Under the pieces are notes generated by a model. That model made no database searches, was not told the DNA's origin, and saw only the letters and a list, made by a program, of their open reading frames with translations. Source: Paulinella micropora (Eukaryota; Cercozoa; Imbricatea; Euglyphida; Paulinellidae). From it: DNA of 64,000 nucleotides. Below are positions 19,478 through 30,351 of the stretch, one piece after another (within the stretch, counting starts at the first letter, position 1; each line of letters starts with the position of its first letter). The position numbers and the translations under genes were made by a program. The DNA is taken from positions 22,501 to 86,500 of the forward strand of contig WBZZ01004559.1 of the NCBI GenBank assembly GCA_019918135.1, given 5' to 3'.

Positions 19478-20407
19478 AGGTGAGAGGGGCGACGAAAGTG
19501 AGAAGGGGCGACGAGAGTGAGAGGGAGGGCTACAACAGGTCTTCCTCACGGCGGCCCAGCCGAGCGTCTGTGTGGGATTTTCTTTTTGCGCAAGTAGATT
19601 TTGGCGCCAAATTGGCGCTTACGGCTGTTTCCCCTGGAAAGCTAAGACGTACTGCCCCGGCTGGACCCTGCCGGACGCACCCTACCTCCGGACGGCACAA
19701 TTTGGCGCCAAATTTAGCTGGGGCCGTTCCGGAGGCTAGCAGAGAAATCGGACGTTTTCCCGCGGGGAGAAACCCCGCGGGCCTTTTACTCGCACGAAAA
19801 TGTTTTTCGGCCCTCTCACCTTCCCAAGAGGCAGGGAGGTGCAGAGCAAAGAGGAGCGGGGCGACGAAGGTGAGAGGGGCGACGAAGGTGAGAGGGGCGA
19901 CGAAAGTGAGAGGGGCGACAAAGGTGAGAGGGGCGACGAGAGTGAGAGGGGCGACGAAAGTGAGAGGGGCGACGAAAGTGAGAGGGAGGGGGAGGACGTC
20001 TTCCTCACGGCGGCCCAGCCGAGCGTCTGTATGGGATTTTCTTTTTGCGCAAGTAGATTTTGGCGCCAAATTGGCGCTTACGGCTGTTTCCCCGGGAAAG
20101 CTAAGACGTACTGCCCGGCTGGACCGTATCACGCACCCTACCTCCGGACGGCACAATTTGGCGCCAAATTTAGCAGGGGCCGTTCCGGAGGCTAGCAGAG
20201 GAATCGGACGTTTTCCCGCGGGGGAGAAACCCCGCGGGCCTTTTACTCACACGAAAATGTTTTTCAGCCCTCTCACCTTCCCTAGAGGCAGGGAGGTGCA
20301 GAGCAAAGGGGAGCGGGGCGACAAAGGTGAGAGGGGCGACGAGAGTGAGAGGGAGGGGGAGGACGTCTTCCTCACGGCGCCCCAGCCGAGCGTCTGTGTG
20401 GGATTTC
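19478..20407 (+). repeat. Tandem array of E modules with 18-bp minisatellites
   Basis: About 2.3 units of an E module: CGGCCCAGCCGAGCGTCTGT, TTTTGGCGCCAAATTGGCGC, CCTACCTCCGGACGGCAC, TTTTCCCGCGGGGAG, then an 18-bp minisatellite (GAGAGGGGCGACGAAAGT-like). Minisatellites are at 19481-19528, 19855-19990 (about 7 copies) and 20313-20358. The 18-bp period keeps frame, giving an ORF with repeated ERGDES; it is probably not a protein gene because the rest of the ORF is repeat module. Confidence 0.8.
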
Positions 20408-20422
20408 GGTCTCTAAGGGGGT

Positions 20423-20665
20423 TCACCTCCTCAAGATTTCAATCCGATCCGAAAGCTCTGTAATGCTACTCGTGATAGCAACATCTTGGTGCAGGTTCTG
20501 AAACCCACGCAATATCTCGGACTCCGCCTCTTCAAGACCGTTGGCGCGGCTAGGAAGGAGGAGGGACGTCCTCCCCAGGCTCTGCGCACATCGACGCCAA
20601 ACAAAAAGCGCACTAGTCGCGATCGTGAATAACAAAAGAATGACTGAGGGCACGTCGGCACGCAA
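20423..20665 (-). CDS. Small membrane protein with coiled tail
   Basis: 80 aa. Residues 5-24 (VPSVILLLFTIATSALFVW) form one TM helix, followed by an amphipathic helix with heptad-like Leu/Ile (LEEAESEILRGFQNL, ITELSDRIEIL). An AT palindrome lies just upstream on the plus strand. Not recognised. Plausible because it is bounded by modules on one side and a real gene region on the other. Confidence 0.45.
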   Translation of the reverse strand: MRADVPSVILLLFTIATSALFVWRRCAQSLGRTSLLLPSRANGLEEAESEILRGFQNLHQDVAITSSITELSDRIEILRR

Positions 20666-20851
20666 AAATTTTACAGTTTGTGTTTAATAAACTTTCTTTT
20701 TTTAAAAGGTCAAACAGCCACCACCGGTTTTTTTTTGTTCGAATGATCTTGGTCCACCTTTTTTTTTGTGCTTGCGTGTCTGCTCCTAAGCCAAAATCGG
20801 AGCCTTTGGGACCGGCTTAGGAAAAAGAGGGGGTACAAAAAAAGCCGCCCG
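20666..20851. other. Spacer with AT palindrome
   Basis: GTTTAATAAAC-type foldback at 20682-20692 next to T-runs, then T-rich sequence and a short GC region before the MYND gene's stop. It may hold 3'-end signals of the flanking minus-strand gene. No gene seen. Confidence 0.4.
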
Positions 20852-22012
20852 TTAGGCCGGGCCCCGGTCGTAAAAATTTTGCATCATGCGCAGGTATGGC
20901 TGCAACATCCAGGGCACCCAGGCGTGCACCTCGGCTTGCAGCGCGTCGTTCGGCCAGCGTTTGAGAAAGGCCTGGCGCGCCGACAGCCAGTCGTTGAGCA
21001 CGTCCTCGGCCGCTTGGCCCAAATCTTGGCCGGTTGGCGAGTCACCAGTGTCATCCTCATCATCATTAGTGTCGCCAGTGTCACCAGTGTCGTCTCTAAA
21101 GGTCGCATCGCACGCCAGCTCCAACACGCAGCGCTGCAGGACGAGGCGCATGACCGTGAGGTCGTTCAAGGGTGGTAGCAACCGTCGCCGGCGCTGCCGC
21201 CAATAACTCTGCGGCGTGCCTAGCAGCACGGCCTGCCTGAGCACGGGGCTCTGGCACTCTTGTCGGTGGCCCGCGCGCCAGTGAGCGTTTTGGCAGTGCC
21301 GGCTGCAATAGAGCCTGGCGTGGCACGAGCCACAGGAGCGCAATTTCGTGGTTTCGGCGCGACCGCAAGCAGCACAGCACAGCGGCGGTGGGTTGTATAC
21401 TGGCGGTGGGCTGGCTACTGGCGGGCTGCCTGCTGGGGGACCGTCTGCTGGACCGTCTGTTGGACTGTCTGGTGGTTTCAGCGTCAGCACGCCCAGGGCC
21501 ACGTGCACATTTTGCGGGTCCGCTTCAAGGTCCACCAACGCGGAGCTGACCACTACGACCAGCGCATTACGATCGGACGGGAAGGGGTAGCCCTTGAGGA
21601 AATCGCGCAGGACATTCGACTCGGGCTGGGCCAGCTTTTCTGCGGAAATATGCTGCCCCACCATCTTATCTCCCGGCTCCACGCGCAGGTACACTAGCCT
21701 GTTGTCGGCAGATGCCGGGACATGGGGCGCCAAGGTCTCGTACCACAGCCGGGGCTCTCGGCACACCTTGCGCAAGAACTGGCGCACGCGCTGGTACTCC
21801 TTGATCAACTTGGACCCTGGTTGGCAAATCTTACGGTGCGCCCGTTTCCAGTCTGCTTTCTGGCATTGCGGGCTGCAGTACGTCGCGTAGCTGCAGCGGG
21901 CGCACTTGCGGACTGGGCCTTCTTGGGCCTTATTAGGGCATTCGGGGTTGAAGCACACGTCCTTGTCGAGGGATTCAGGGTTGAAGCACCGGTCCTTGTC
22001 GAAGAACTCCAT
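20852..22012 (-). CDS. Double MYND-finger protein
   Basis: 386 aa, intact. Finger 1 (about residues 13-63) has CFNPEC, then CARCSYATYCSPQCQ and an AHRKIC end. Finger 2 (about 212-255) has CCAACG, CGSCHARLYCSRHC and GHRQEC. Both keep the C6HC zinc-binding pattern of MYND domains, which bind proline-rich peptides. A Pro/Asp/Gly-rich linker (about 180-205) made of DGPADGPPAG-like repeats separates them. The C-terminal 130 residues are helical with an Asp/Thr-rich insert (DTGDTGDTNDDEDD) and are unique to this gene. A partial, rearranged second copy is at 41820-42003 on the other strand. MYND proteins are frequent in giant viruses and protists. Confidence 0.8.
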   Translation of the reverse strand: MEFFDKDRCFNPESLDKDVCFNPECPNKAQEGPVRKCARCSYATYCSPQCQKADWKRAHRKICQPGSKLIKEYQRVRQFLRKVCREPRLWYETLAPHVPASADNRLVYLRVEPGDKMVGQHISAEKLAQPESNVLRDFLKGYPFPSDRNALVVVVSSALVDLEADPQNVHVALGVLTLKPPDSPTDGPADGPPAGSPPVASPPPVYNPPPLCCAACGRAETTKLRSCGSCHARLYCSRHCQNAHWRAGHRQECQSPVLRQAVLLGTPQSYWRQRRRRLLPPLNDLTVMRLVLQRCVLELACDATFRDDTGDTGDTNDDEDDTGDSPTGQDLGQAAEDVLNDWLSARQAFLKRWPNDALQAEVHAWVPWMLQPYLRMMQNFYDRGPA

Positions 22013-22349
22013 GGCGTGATTACATCAAAAAAGAATTTGTCTTCAACATTTGTGAGCAAAAACAAAAAAGCAAATCTTCTTTTCCAATTTGAGATGAAGA
22101 AAGGGGCCGCGCCCCCACAAGGAGCCCCCCGGGCTCAGAGGGCTGGGGAAAAAGAGGGGGTTAAGGCGCCCCCCCCCCTTTTTTTCGGGAAGAAGGGAGA
22201 GAGAAGGGAGGCGATGGGAAGGTAGGGGGGGGGGATGCTCCCCCTGTGCCTGCCCCGTGCGTTTCTTTGCGAACTGGACTTTTTCTCTTTCCCGTGGAAA
22301 AAAACGCGCGCCAGAATATTTTTTTTTGTTGCGCAAATGACAAGTCTTG
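22013..22349 (+). repeat. D-module copy inserted next to a gene fragment
   Basis: Contains GAGCCCCCCGGGCTCAG, a purine tract, TTTTCTCTTTCCCGTGGA, AACGCGCGCCAGAATA and TTGCGCAAATGACAAGTCTT. The module ends abruptly where the minus-strand coding fragment begins, implying the gene was cut by the repeat. Confidence 0.6.
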
Positions 22350-22639
22350 TACACTGGGCACAGCCCGTCCAGCTGCACCGAGGTGAGTACAAAGCCATGC
22401 ACAGCCACTTTGCAACCCTCCTGCAAGCTAGCGGTGACGTGCAGGTCAAGCCGCGGCGCCTCCTTCTTGCTTTCACTGGCGGCGCGCACGCTCACGATGG
22501 GCGCGTGGACGCCCCTCAACTTAAGACTCGGCGCGTTCGCGAGGGGCGTCAGCTCCGGGTCGACAGGGCCGCAAACACTAGGTCCGAGCAGTCGGTATAT
22601 GAAAGCGTGCGCGGTATGGCCCCCGGGGTCACCGCTCAT
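22350..22639 (-). pseudogene. N-terminal fragment of an unknown gene
   Basis: ATG at 22639 opens MSGDPGGHTAHAFIYRLLG and continues with LKLRGVHAPIVSVRAASES and LDLHVTASLQEGCKVAVHGF as far as the D-module junction near 22350, after which the frame only reads repeat. It is a normal beta-rich protein sequence with no recognised family, truncated at its 3' end by the module. Confidence 0.5.
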
Positions 22640-23959
22640 TGATTGCGACGACGGACGTGTTGACGAGGGGGAAGGGAGTGTAATTCTTTTAAGGTACAGA
22701 TGACAGTATTTCTTGCAAGGACGAGCAAAGGCTCTCGGGGGTTTCTGCAGTCTGTTGTGTCCCGATTGCCGGCGCCCCCGTCTCCACTTTTGTTCTCTCG
22801 GTATCAAATGCAAGACTTTGTTGGAATTTTTGTTTTAAATTAAATTTATTTTCTAGCTTCTGCGCCGCTGCTCCAAACTCGGCGGGGGGGGGCACCACGA
22901 CCATATGTTGCAACAACATGTTCAAAGCACCCAGTATTTTACGACGTTTTCCTGCTCGGCCTCCGAGTCTCTAGTCCTGACCATGTACGCGTGGATCCTG
23001 CGTGTCTGCGCGCAGAAAGGGTTACAGCCCGCGCAAAACGGGCTGACTTTGGTACAAAGCTTTTATTAATTAAAAGAATCTTTTTTTTTCTTTTTTTCTG
23101 CAAACTCTTGGAGAGCGGCGCCCTCTACACACACGCGCGTGCGCCTTTATTGGGAAGTGCAGATTTGCCTAAAGCCCCACGAATTGTGCCGGCCAGGGTT
23201 CTAACATAGGCTACCACATCGACATGACGTGGACAGGATGCTGCTTGCGGCAGCCTGAGGGTGCCGTTGAAATCTCAGGCTGCCGCATGGTTCTCAGTGC
23301 TAAGATTAAAACTTTGTCAGAGATTTTTTTTTATAATTTTTTTGTACATTTCTTAGAGCGCCCCTGCCCTCCCCTCCCGCTCCTGCTCCCGATTCTCAGA
23401 CAGTGAAAAGGGACCGGAAGGGGGGGAAGCACACCCCGCCCCCTTCTTCCACCCCCCCCCCCCCTTCTTTCCCCCCCGTCTGTTCCCTTTGTTGTCGGGC
23501 AACATTTTTTTCTTTTCATATTTTTCTGACCTTGAGAACGGTGGCCGAGCTATGGCTCGGACAGGACACCGTCTAGCTTTAATTCAGCGTAAATTACATT
23601 TTCTTGGCGCGCCCCTGATCCTCCCTGCCTCTTCCCTCTACAAGGATATGCGGAAATAGGATAAATATGAAAAGTGGAAAGCAACAATTTTTTTTGGAAC
23701 GCGTTTGCACGGTGGGATTTTTTTTGCGCAAGTAGATTTTGGCGCCAAATCGGTGCTTACGGCTGACGGCTGTTTCCCCGGGAAAGCTTAGTGGAATCAA
23801 CTTAGTTTTGTTGCAATTCTGCTCCTTGCTCTTTGAGCCTCCCCGGGCTCAGGGAGAAGGAAAAGGAAGGGACAGGGGGAGTGGGGGGCCAAGAAAGTGC
23901 AAGAAAAGTCCACGCTAAATTAAAACTCTACAAAGTCTTACACTTGACACTTGCAACGG
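22640..23959. repeat. Duplicated segment plus A, C and E pieces
   Basis: Includes the second copy of the 16140-16480 segment (22880-23100, with CAGCCCG/CGGGCTG hairpin and CTTTTATTAATTAAAAG palindrome), an H piece at about 23190-23290, an A unit at 23295-23370, an inverted C end, a truncated E piece near 23700-23790 and a minus-strand B unit at 23895-23955. Confidence 0.65.
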
Positions 23960-24122
23960 CACCCTCATTTGAAGTCTTCGGCTGTCCAGCAATTAGAAAA
24001 CCTGCCAAACCTGCGAAAAGTACTCTTCTCCTTTTGTCTTGAGCTAGATGACGACGTCTTTCAGCATTTCCTCGTCATGGAGAATTTGCAGAGACTAGAT
24101 ATTGCTTACTCTAAAATCCCAT
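23960..24122 (+). pseudogene. Leucine-rich-repeat gene fragment
   Basis: One frame gives two LRR units: VQQLENLPNLRKVLFSFCLE and VMENLQRLDIAYSKIP, with the LxxLxxLxL spacing of F-box/LRR proteins. It starts inside a B-type repeat and ends against the convergent gene at 24111. No start codon of its own. A separate LRR remnant is at 31905-32200. Confidence 0.6.
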
Positions 24123-25076
24123 CATGTTGTCACGTTTATCCCACTCATCTGAACTTTCGTTAGGGTCGCTTTCCATAAACAAACTGTGACACAGTTGCCG
24201 GCCCAGAAGCGTGCACGTCGACGGGGCGTACTCTATCACCAAACGCACGGTGTCCCGCGACAGGCCCACGTCTGCCAAGAGGCCTGCTAGTTCGTCATCT
24301 GCGGCGCCACTGAAGCGGATTTGAACTGAAGTTACAAAAGGATAGTTTGCCCGGGACAAATCTAAGTCAGGCCAGCTCAGGCCCTGTCCAGATCCAAACA
24401 AGACCACTTCCAGGTCTTGTACCCCAACCAGGCTTAGGCGCCGGAGCCGATTACGACGCCTGACAGCGCGAGCTCCGAGCGTGTATTCGAGCCTGACGGC
24501 TCTGTCTATGTAATCGTCGTCGTCGAGCCAGCCCGTCGAGGTTGGTTTCAGTGCCGTGGTGCAAGCCACGCAACCCACCAGACTCCCCTCACTGTGGTGC
24601 GGCAGCTCGTAAGAACCCCCGCGCAGTCCTTGCAGCTACAGGCTGCGCGCCAGTGGATAGGCAAGCCATGCTAGGCTTTGGCAAACGTTTCGGCTCCTTT
24701 TTTCAATGTGCTCTCCCTCGCGGAGGCGCAGCTGTAAGTCAAACTTGCCCTTGTGCTTTTGCATAACATTCGCCAGGGTTTTGAGCACGCGAGGACGCCC
24801 ACCAAGGGCAGCCACGTCCAGCGCTACGGCTTGTAAGCCGTGCCCAATCTGGTATCGCAATGCGCTCAGCCAGGCCCCGGCTTGCTTGCGCCAATCGGCG
24901 CCTAAATACAGTGGCCGAGACATTTTCTGGTTCTTGGTTGGGGTCGGTCTAGTCCCGCCAATGGCAGGGCTCTCGTCGTCGTGATAGCGCTTCCTTTTCC
25001 GCTGGCGGGCGGGCCTGGCCCCCAACTCTAGGTCAGCGCCGCTCGTTAGCAGCTCCCAGAGATGGCGTGCTCTCAT
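24111..25076 (-). pseudogene. Orphan 321-codon frame with one in-frame TAG
   Basis: From ATG 25076 (MRARHLWELLTSGADLELG) the frame runs 146 codons with a basic, helical N-terminal half (LGADWRKQAGAWLSALRYQ) and meets TAG at 24638-24636. The same frame then stays open for 174 codons to a stop at 24111 and looks equally protein-like (YIDRAVRLEYTLGARAVRRR, LRRLSLVGVQDLEVVLFGSG). The LRR-like and helical pattern suggests an F-box/LRR-type relative, not certain. Either a nonsense-broken gene, stop readthrough or a base error. The 3' end converges on an LRR fragment. Confidence 0.55.
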
Positions 25077-25118
25077 GGGTGGATTATTATCTCCTTGATC
25101 TTAAAGGCAGATCGTGCT

Positions 25119-25119
<1 letters not shown>

Positions 25120-25186
<67 letters not shown>
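25120..25186. repeat. (CT)n microsatellite
   Basis: About 33 uninterrupted CT steps immediately before a B-type unit (TTAGTTTTCAGTGCCAAG). It looks like an expansion of the pyrimidine tract that normally precedes these units. Confidence 0.95.
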
Positions 25187-25187
<1 letters not shown>

Positions 25188-26335
25188 GTTTTCAGTGCCA
25201 AGTGCAAGACCGTCGAGATTTTATAAAAAAAGATTTCGCACTTTCTTGGCGCCTCTCCCCCCCCCCCCCCTCAAAATGAACGGGCCGCTCGAACCTCTTT
25301 CTGTGGGGCTCGCGGGAAATAAAATGTTTTCCCGCTGAAAAAACCGCGCACCGAAATTTGTTGGTTGCGCAAATGACAGGTTTTTCATACCCCCCCTCTC
25401 CCCTCTGGGGGGGAAAGAGGGAGCGGGAGGGGAAGGGGGAGAGAACAAGGAGTAGGAGGAGCGGGGGGAAGAAAGGGGAAGGGGGAGATATAGGGGCTCC
25501 TTCCCCCCCCCCTTCTTTCTCTCTTCCCCCTCACTTACCCCGACGGCGTTCTGTCCGTGCCATAGCTCGGCCACCGTGCGCAAGGTCAGAAAAATATGAA
25601 AAGAGAGAAATTTTTTTGCCCGACAACAAAGGGAACAGACGGGGGGCCAGGGGCGCGCTTCTCCGGTGTACAAAAATCACGCGAAAAAAGATCCCTGACA
25701 AAGTCTTAATCTTGGCACTGAGAACCAAGAGAGGGGGAGGGAAAGGGAAAACGAAGGGGGCGGGGTGTGCGTCCCACCTGTCCCCCCCCCCTCGTCCCTC
25801 TGTTGCCCTTGTTCCCTGCTATCCCCCTCCCCTTGTCCCTTGTTTGCGCATGCAAACGCGTTCCAAAAAAAATTCTTTTCCACTCTTCATATTCCTGCAG
25901 ATGTTTCCGCAGATCTTGCGCATCGTGCTCCAGCACGACCCCGCGGCGAATGGATGGACGGTGGTCAATGTGCTACGAAGACAAGAGCCTCACTACCCCC
26001 GACAGCGTCCTGCCCGTGCCATAGCTCGGCCACCGTGCGCAAAGTTAGAAAAATATGAAAAGAGGGAAGGGGGTTAGTGGAGGCGTTGCATGTATTTGTT
26101 TCTTTTGCAGCTTCTGCGCCCTTTCCCTCCCCCCCCCCCTCTCTCCCCTGCTCCTTGAGCCCCCTGGGCTCAGGGGAGGGAAGGGGGAAAGGGTGACAGA
26201 AATGATTTGAGCATACAGGGGGGGGGGGAAGAGGAAGGGCAGGGGCGCGCTAAGAATTGTACAAAAGATTAAAAAAATCCATGACAAAGTTGTAGTCTTG
26301 GCACTGAGAGGAAGGGGCAGGGGAGGATTAATGTA
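25187..26335. repeat. B, D, C, A and G modules
   Basis: B unit at 25187-25252, D copy at 25275-25390 followed by a purine tract, C module pieces at 25540-25640 and 25905-26060, minus-strand A units at 25655-25735 and 26240-26310, and a G-type piece at 26150-26175. No gene. Confidence 0.65.
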
Positions 26336-26790
26336 TCTTTTTCCCCGGGAAAGCTAAGACGTACTGCCCCGGCTGGACCCTGCCGGACGCACCCTACCTC
26401 CGGACGGCACAATTTGGCGCCAAATTTAGCTGGGGCCGTTCCGGAGGCTAGCGGAGAAATCGGACGTTTTCCCGCGGGGAGAAACCCGCGGGCTTTTTAC
26501 GCACACGAAAATGTTTTTCGGCCCTCTCACCTTCCCTAGAGGCAGGGAGGTGCAGAGCAAAGGTGAGCGGGGCGACAAAGGTGAGAGGGGCGACGAGAGT
26601 GAGAGGGGCGACGAAAGTGAGAGGGAGGGGGAGGGCGTCTTCCTCACGGCGGCCCAGCCGAGCGTCTGTGTGTGATTTTCTTTTTTGCGCAAGTAGATTT
26701 TGGCGCCAAATTGGCGCTTACGGCTGTTTCCCCGGGAAAGCTAAGACGCACTGCCTGGCTGGACCTGCCGGACGCACCCTACCTCCGGAC
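26336..26790 (+). repeat. E-module copy
   Basis: GGAAAGCTAAGACGTACTGC, CCTACCTCCGGACGGCAC, TTTGGCGCCAAATTTAGC, TTTTCCCGCGGGGAG, a short 18-bp minisatellite (about 4 copies at 26560-26625), then the start of the next unit up to 26790, where an A unit interrupts it. Confidence 0.75.
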
Positions 26791-27434
26791 TACAAGAATT
26801 AATAAAAAAAATCCCTGACAAAGCTTTAATCTTGGCACTGAGAACAGGGAGCGAGGGAGGGAAAGGGCAGGGGGGGCGGCGCGCCAAAGAATTCAGCTGT
26901 CGAGCTGGATTAAAGCTCGACAGCGCCCTGTCCGTGCCATAGCCCGCCCACCGTGCGCAAGGTCAGAAAAAATATGAAAAAAGGGAGGGGGGGGGATGCG
27001 CATTAAGAATATTAAAAATCGCGCGAAAAAAGAAATCCTTGACAAAATCTCAGGCTTTGGTAGTGAAAACTAAAGAGAGGAAGGGGTCGGGGGAGGATCA
27101 ATCTGTCTTTCTATCCTCCTCCCCTCGTCGGGAAGAGGGGAGGGCGCCCGGCACGGGGCAGGGGGTTAGTGTTGCAGCCTCTACGCCTTCCCCTCCCTGC
27201 TCCTTGAGCCCCTGGGCGCAGGGGAGAGTGGGGCGCCAAGAAAGTGCAAGAAAAGTCCACGCTGAATTAAAACTTGACAAAGCATCACACTTGACACTTG
27301 CAACTGCACCCTCAGGCTGCCGCAGCATCCGACCCACTCGACGGTCTTACACTTGGGGCAATGAAAACTAGGAGCAGATCACCGTGACATAGCTCGACCA
27401 CCGTGCGCAAGGTCAGAAAAGGGCAAGAGGGTTG
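26791..27434. repeat. Minus-strand A and B units, C piece
   Basis: A units read on the minus strand at about 26795-26850 and 27005-27070, a C fragment at 26920-26980 (GCGCAAGGTCAGAAAA), a G-type piece near 27200 and a B unit at 27235-27305. No gene. Confidence 0.6.
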
Positions 27435-27800
27435 CTTCCCCCCTAGTCCTCCAGGCACACACGCAAAAAAAGGGGGAGACTATTTTAAGGCTTGATAGGC
27501 TAAAGAAAAAAAGCAGTCGGTGGGAAAAAAGCAGGGGAACGCAAACCGGAGAGCGGCCACGGACTCCGGTGCCGGGGACCAGCTGTTTGAAGCTAGTTAC
27601 ACAGGCGCGAACGTCGTGGCCTGGTGCAAAGGGGAACTATGCGCTGCGGTGACCGACGCGCGATTCATGATGGTATCACTAAAGAAGTTTGTTCCAGACT
27701 AACAAAAGAGCGAACAGCACTGGCGAAGCTAAAAGAAAGAGAGTTCGAGGTTACGTTCACTGTGCAGAAGCGGGCCAGGGTTGGTGTGGAGCCGATTGCC
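27435..27800 (+). pseudogene. Broken paralogue of the 51370 gene (copy 1)
   Basis: GAGDQLFEASYTGANVVAW, then LKKFVPD, matches the start of the intact 99-aa gene at 51370. The ATG is replaced by ACG, the frame shifts, and pieces of the middle and tail are missing. The block with its upstream flank is duplicated at 29315-29720. Confidence 0.65.
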
Positions 27801-28681
27801 AGCCAGGCCCCCCGAGACCGGCAGGCAGCTGGGAGAGGGAAAGGGCAGCACGCGGCACATCTCCCTCCCTCCTCAGAGCGGGAGGGAAGGGGGAGGGTAG
27901 GGGCGCCAAGAGAGTGCGAAAAGGAATGCGCTGAAATAAAGCTCGACTGTCTTACATTTGGGCACTGAGAACTAAGAGCAGGGCACCGTGCTCCAGCACG
28001 ACCTTGCGGCGAATGGATGGGCGGTGGTCAATGTGGTAGGAGGACAAGAGCCCTTACTTACCCCGACGGCGTCCTGTCCGTGCCATAGCTCGGCCACCGT
28101 GCGCAAGGTCAGAAAAATATGAAAAGATCTCTGTCCCCTGCTATCCCCTTTCTTACCCTCGTCCCTTGTTTGCGCGTGCAGAGGGAAGAGGGAGGGCAGG
28201 GGCGCGCTTCGCCGGTGTACAAAAAATTTAAAAAAATCCATGACAAAGTTGTAATCTTGGCACTGAGCCCCCGAGCTCAGGGGAGGGAGGGTAGTGGCGC
28301 TTCGCCGGTGTACAAAAAAAAATTTAATAAAAAAATTTACTGACAAGATTTCAATCTTGGCACTGAAAACTGCTGGCACCGTGCTCCAGCACGACCCTGT
28401 GGCGAATGGATGGGCGGTGGTCAATGTGCTAGGAAAACAAGAGCCCCACTACCCGACGGCGTCCTGTCCGTGCCATAGCTCGATCACCGTGCGCAAGGTC
28501 AGAAAAATATAAAAAGAGGGAAGGGGGCGGAGGAAAGAAAAGCGAGGGGAAAAGGCGCCCCTCCCCTCTGGGGACTCCAAAAAATTTTACTTATTTTTTG
28601 CCCGGCGTGCAACTGAGGACTGCTTGCGGGCAGCACGGCCCGATTGTGACGGTGGAGCAAGGGGAAAGAGAGGAAGGAAGG
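27801..28681. repeat. H, C and A modules
   Basis: H/B-type end at about 27900-27980, C modules at 27990-28130 and 28380-28520, minus-strand A units at 28200-28265 and 28295-28370, and a stretch (about 28610-28660) like 10370-10410 (TGCTTGCGGGCAGCACGGCC). No gene. Confidence 0.6.
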
Positions 28682-29060
28682 AAGCCAAATTTAGCTGGGG
28701 CCGCTCCGGAGGCTAGCAGAGAAATCGGACGTTTTCCCGCGGGGAGAAACCCGCGGGCTTTTTACTCACACGAAAATGTTTTTCGGCCCTCTCACCTTCC
28801 CTAGAGGAAGGGAGGTGCAGAGCAAAGGGGGAGCGGGGCGACAAAGATGAGAGGGGCGACAAAGATGAGAGGGGCGACGAAGGTAAGAAGGGAAGGGCTA
28901 CAACAGGTCTTCCTCACGGTGGCCCAGCCGAGCGTCTGTGTGGGATTTTCTTTTTGCGCAAGTAGATTTTGGCGCCAAATTGGCGCTTACGGCCGTTTCC
29001 CCGAGAAAGCTAAGACGTACTGCCCGACTGGACCCTGCCGGACGCACCCTACCTCCGGAC
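28682..29060 (+). repeat. E-module copy
   Basis: CCAAATTTAGCTGGGGCC, TTTTCCCGCGGGGAG, three 18-bp minisatellite copies (28835-28885), then GGCCCAGCCGAGCGTCTG, GGCGCCAAATTGGCGC and CTACCTCCGGAC, where it stops at the same place as the copy at 26336. Confidence 0.75.
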
Positions 29061-29314
29061 TACAAGAATTAATAAAAAATCCCTGACAAAGCTTTAATCT
29101 TGGCACAGAGAACAGGGAGCGGGGGAGGGAAAGGGCAGGGGGGGCGCGCCAAGGAATTCAGCTGTCGAGCTGAATTAAAGCTCGACGGCGTCCTGTCCGT
29201 GCCGTAGCGCGGCCACCGTGCGCAAGATCCGCGGGAATATGAAAAAAGGAAAAAGAATTGTTGCCCGACAACAAAGGGAACAGACGGGGGAGGGGAAAGA
29301 AAGGGAGCGAGCAA
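29061..29314. repeat. Minus-strand A unit, C piece
   Basis: Repeats the order seen at 26791: A unit, GAATTCAGCTGTCGAGCTG..., and a C fragment, showing that the duplication including the E module is longer than one module. Confidence 0.6.
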
Positions 29315-29720
29315 AGAAAAGGGCAAGAGGGTTGCCTACCCCTGGCCCTCCAGGCATAAACGCAAAAAAAGGGGGAGACTATTTTAAGGCTTGATAGGCT
29401 AAAGAAGAAAAGCAGTCGGTGGGAAAAAAAGCAGGGGAACGCAAACCGGAGAGCGGCCATGGACTCCGGTGCCGGAGACCAACTGTTTGAAGCTAGTTAC
29501 ACAGGCGCGAACGTCGTGGCCTAGTGCAAGGGGGAACTATGCGCTGCGGTGACCGACGTGCGATTCATGATGGTATCACTAGAGAACTTTGTTCCAGACT
29601 AACAAAAGAGCGAACAGCAGCACGAGCCGGATTCTGTCACGGGCTCTGAAATGAATTCTAAATTAGCAAAAGAGCCGGCTCAGAAACCATTCCGAATTGG
29701 ATTGAAATCTAGAAAAGCAA
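29315..29720 (+). pseudogene. Broken paralogue of the 51370 gene (copy 2)
   Basis: Starts with ATG at about 29459 and reads MDSGAGDQLFEASYTGANVVA before an early TAG. Debris of the tail (KPFRIGLKS-like from another frame; GATTGAAATCTAG) is seen near 29700. It is nearly identical to copy 1 over about 250 bp. Confidence 0.65.
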
Positions 29721-30351
29721 ACCCCCCAGAGACCGGCAGGCAGCTGGGAGAGAGAAAGGGCAGCACGCGGCACATCCTCTTCCCTCCTCAGAGCGGGGGG
29801 CAAAAATAAGTAAACTTTTTTTGGAGCCTACCGATGGGGGGGGCGTCCCCCCCCCTACCCCCTTCTTTCTTGCCTCCCTCTGAGCCCCCTGAGCCCGGGG
29901 GGCTCAAGTAACAAGGGAATCGGGAGCGGGAGGGATGGGGCGCCAAGAGAGTGCGAAAGAGAATGCGCTGAATTAAAGCTCGGCGGTCTTACACTTGGGG
30001 TCACCACCACGACGGTGTCCTGTCCGTGCCATAGCTCAGCCACCGTGCGCAAGGTCAGAAAAATATGAAAAGATCTGCAGAGTTTTTTTTTGCCCAACAA
30101 CAAAGGGAACAGACGGGAGAAAGAAAAAGGGGGGGTCTGCTAAAAAAAGAATGTTGCACTTTTGGTGCGCTCTTTACATATCTATAAACTATCAGAAGCC
30201 ATTCTGTTCGCCAAATATATCCACAAAAAGACTAAGCTTCAAGTAACCTTGGATGACATGGAGATGTTTTAGAACGTTGGATTGAATTGATATCTTAAAA
30301 GTGTCAAACCCCGATCGTATCGCAAACTAGAATAAAAGTACAAACGTACCC
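29721..30351. repeat. Repeats plus a unique gene tail
   Basis: G-type piece (about 29870-29910), B and C pieces (29945-30115), then a less GC-rich unique stretch at 30140-30340. Its frame IHKKTKLQVTLDDMEMF followed by TAG at about 30270 looks like the last codons of a lost gene. Confidence 0.5.

Noticed and set aside
19393..20463. 356-aa ORF with ERGDES repeats
   Set aside because: It is an E-module array read through because the minisatellite is 18 bp; other copies of the module are not in a common frame with a start codon.
25120..25186. CT microsatellite as a regulatory GAGA-type element
   Set aside because: It precedes a dispersed repeat unit, not a gene, and looks like simple expansion.
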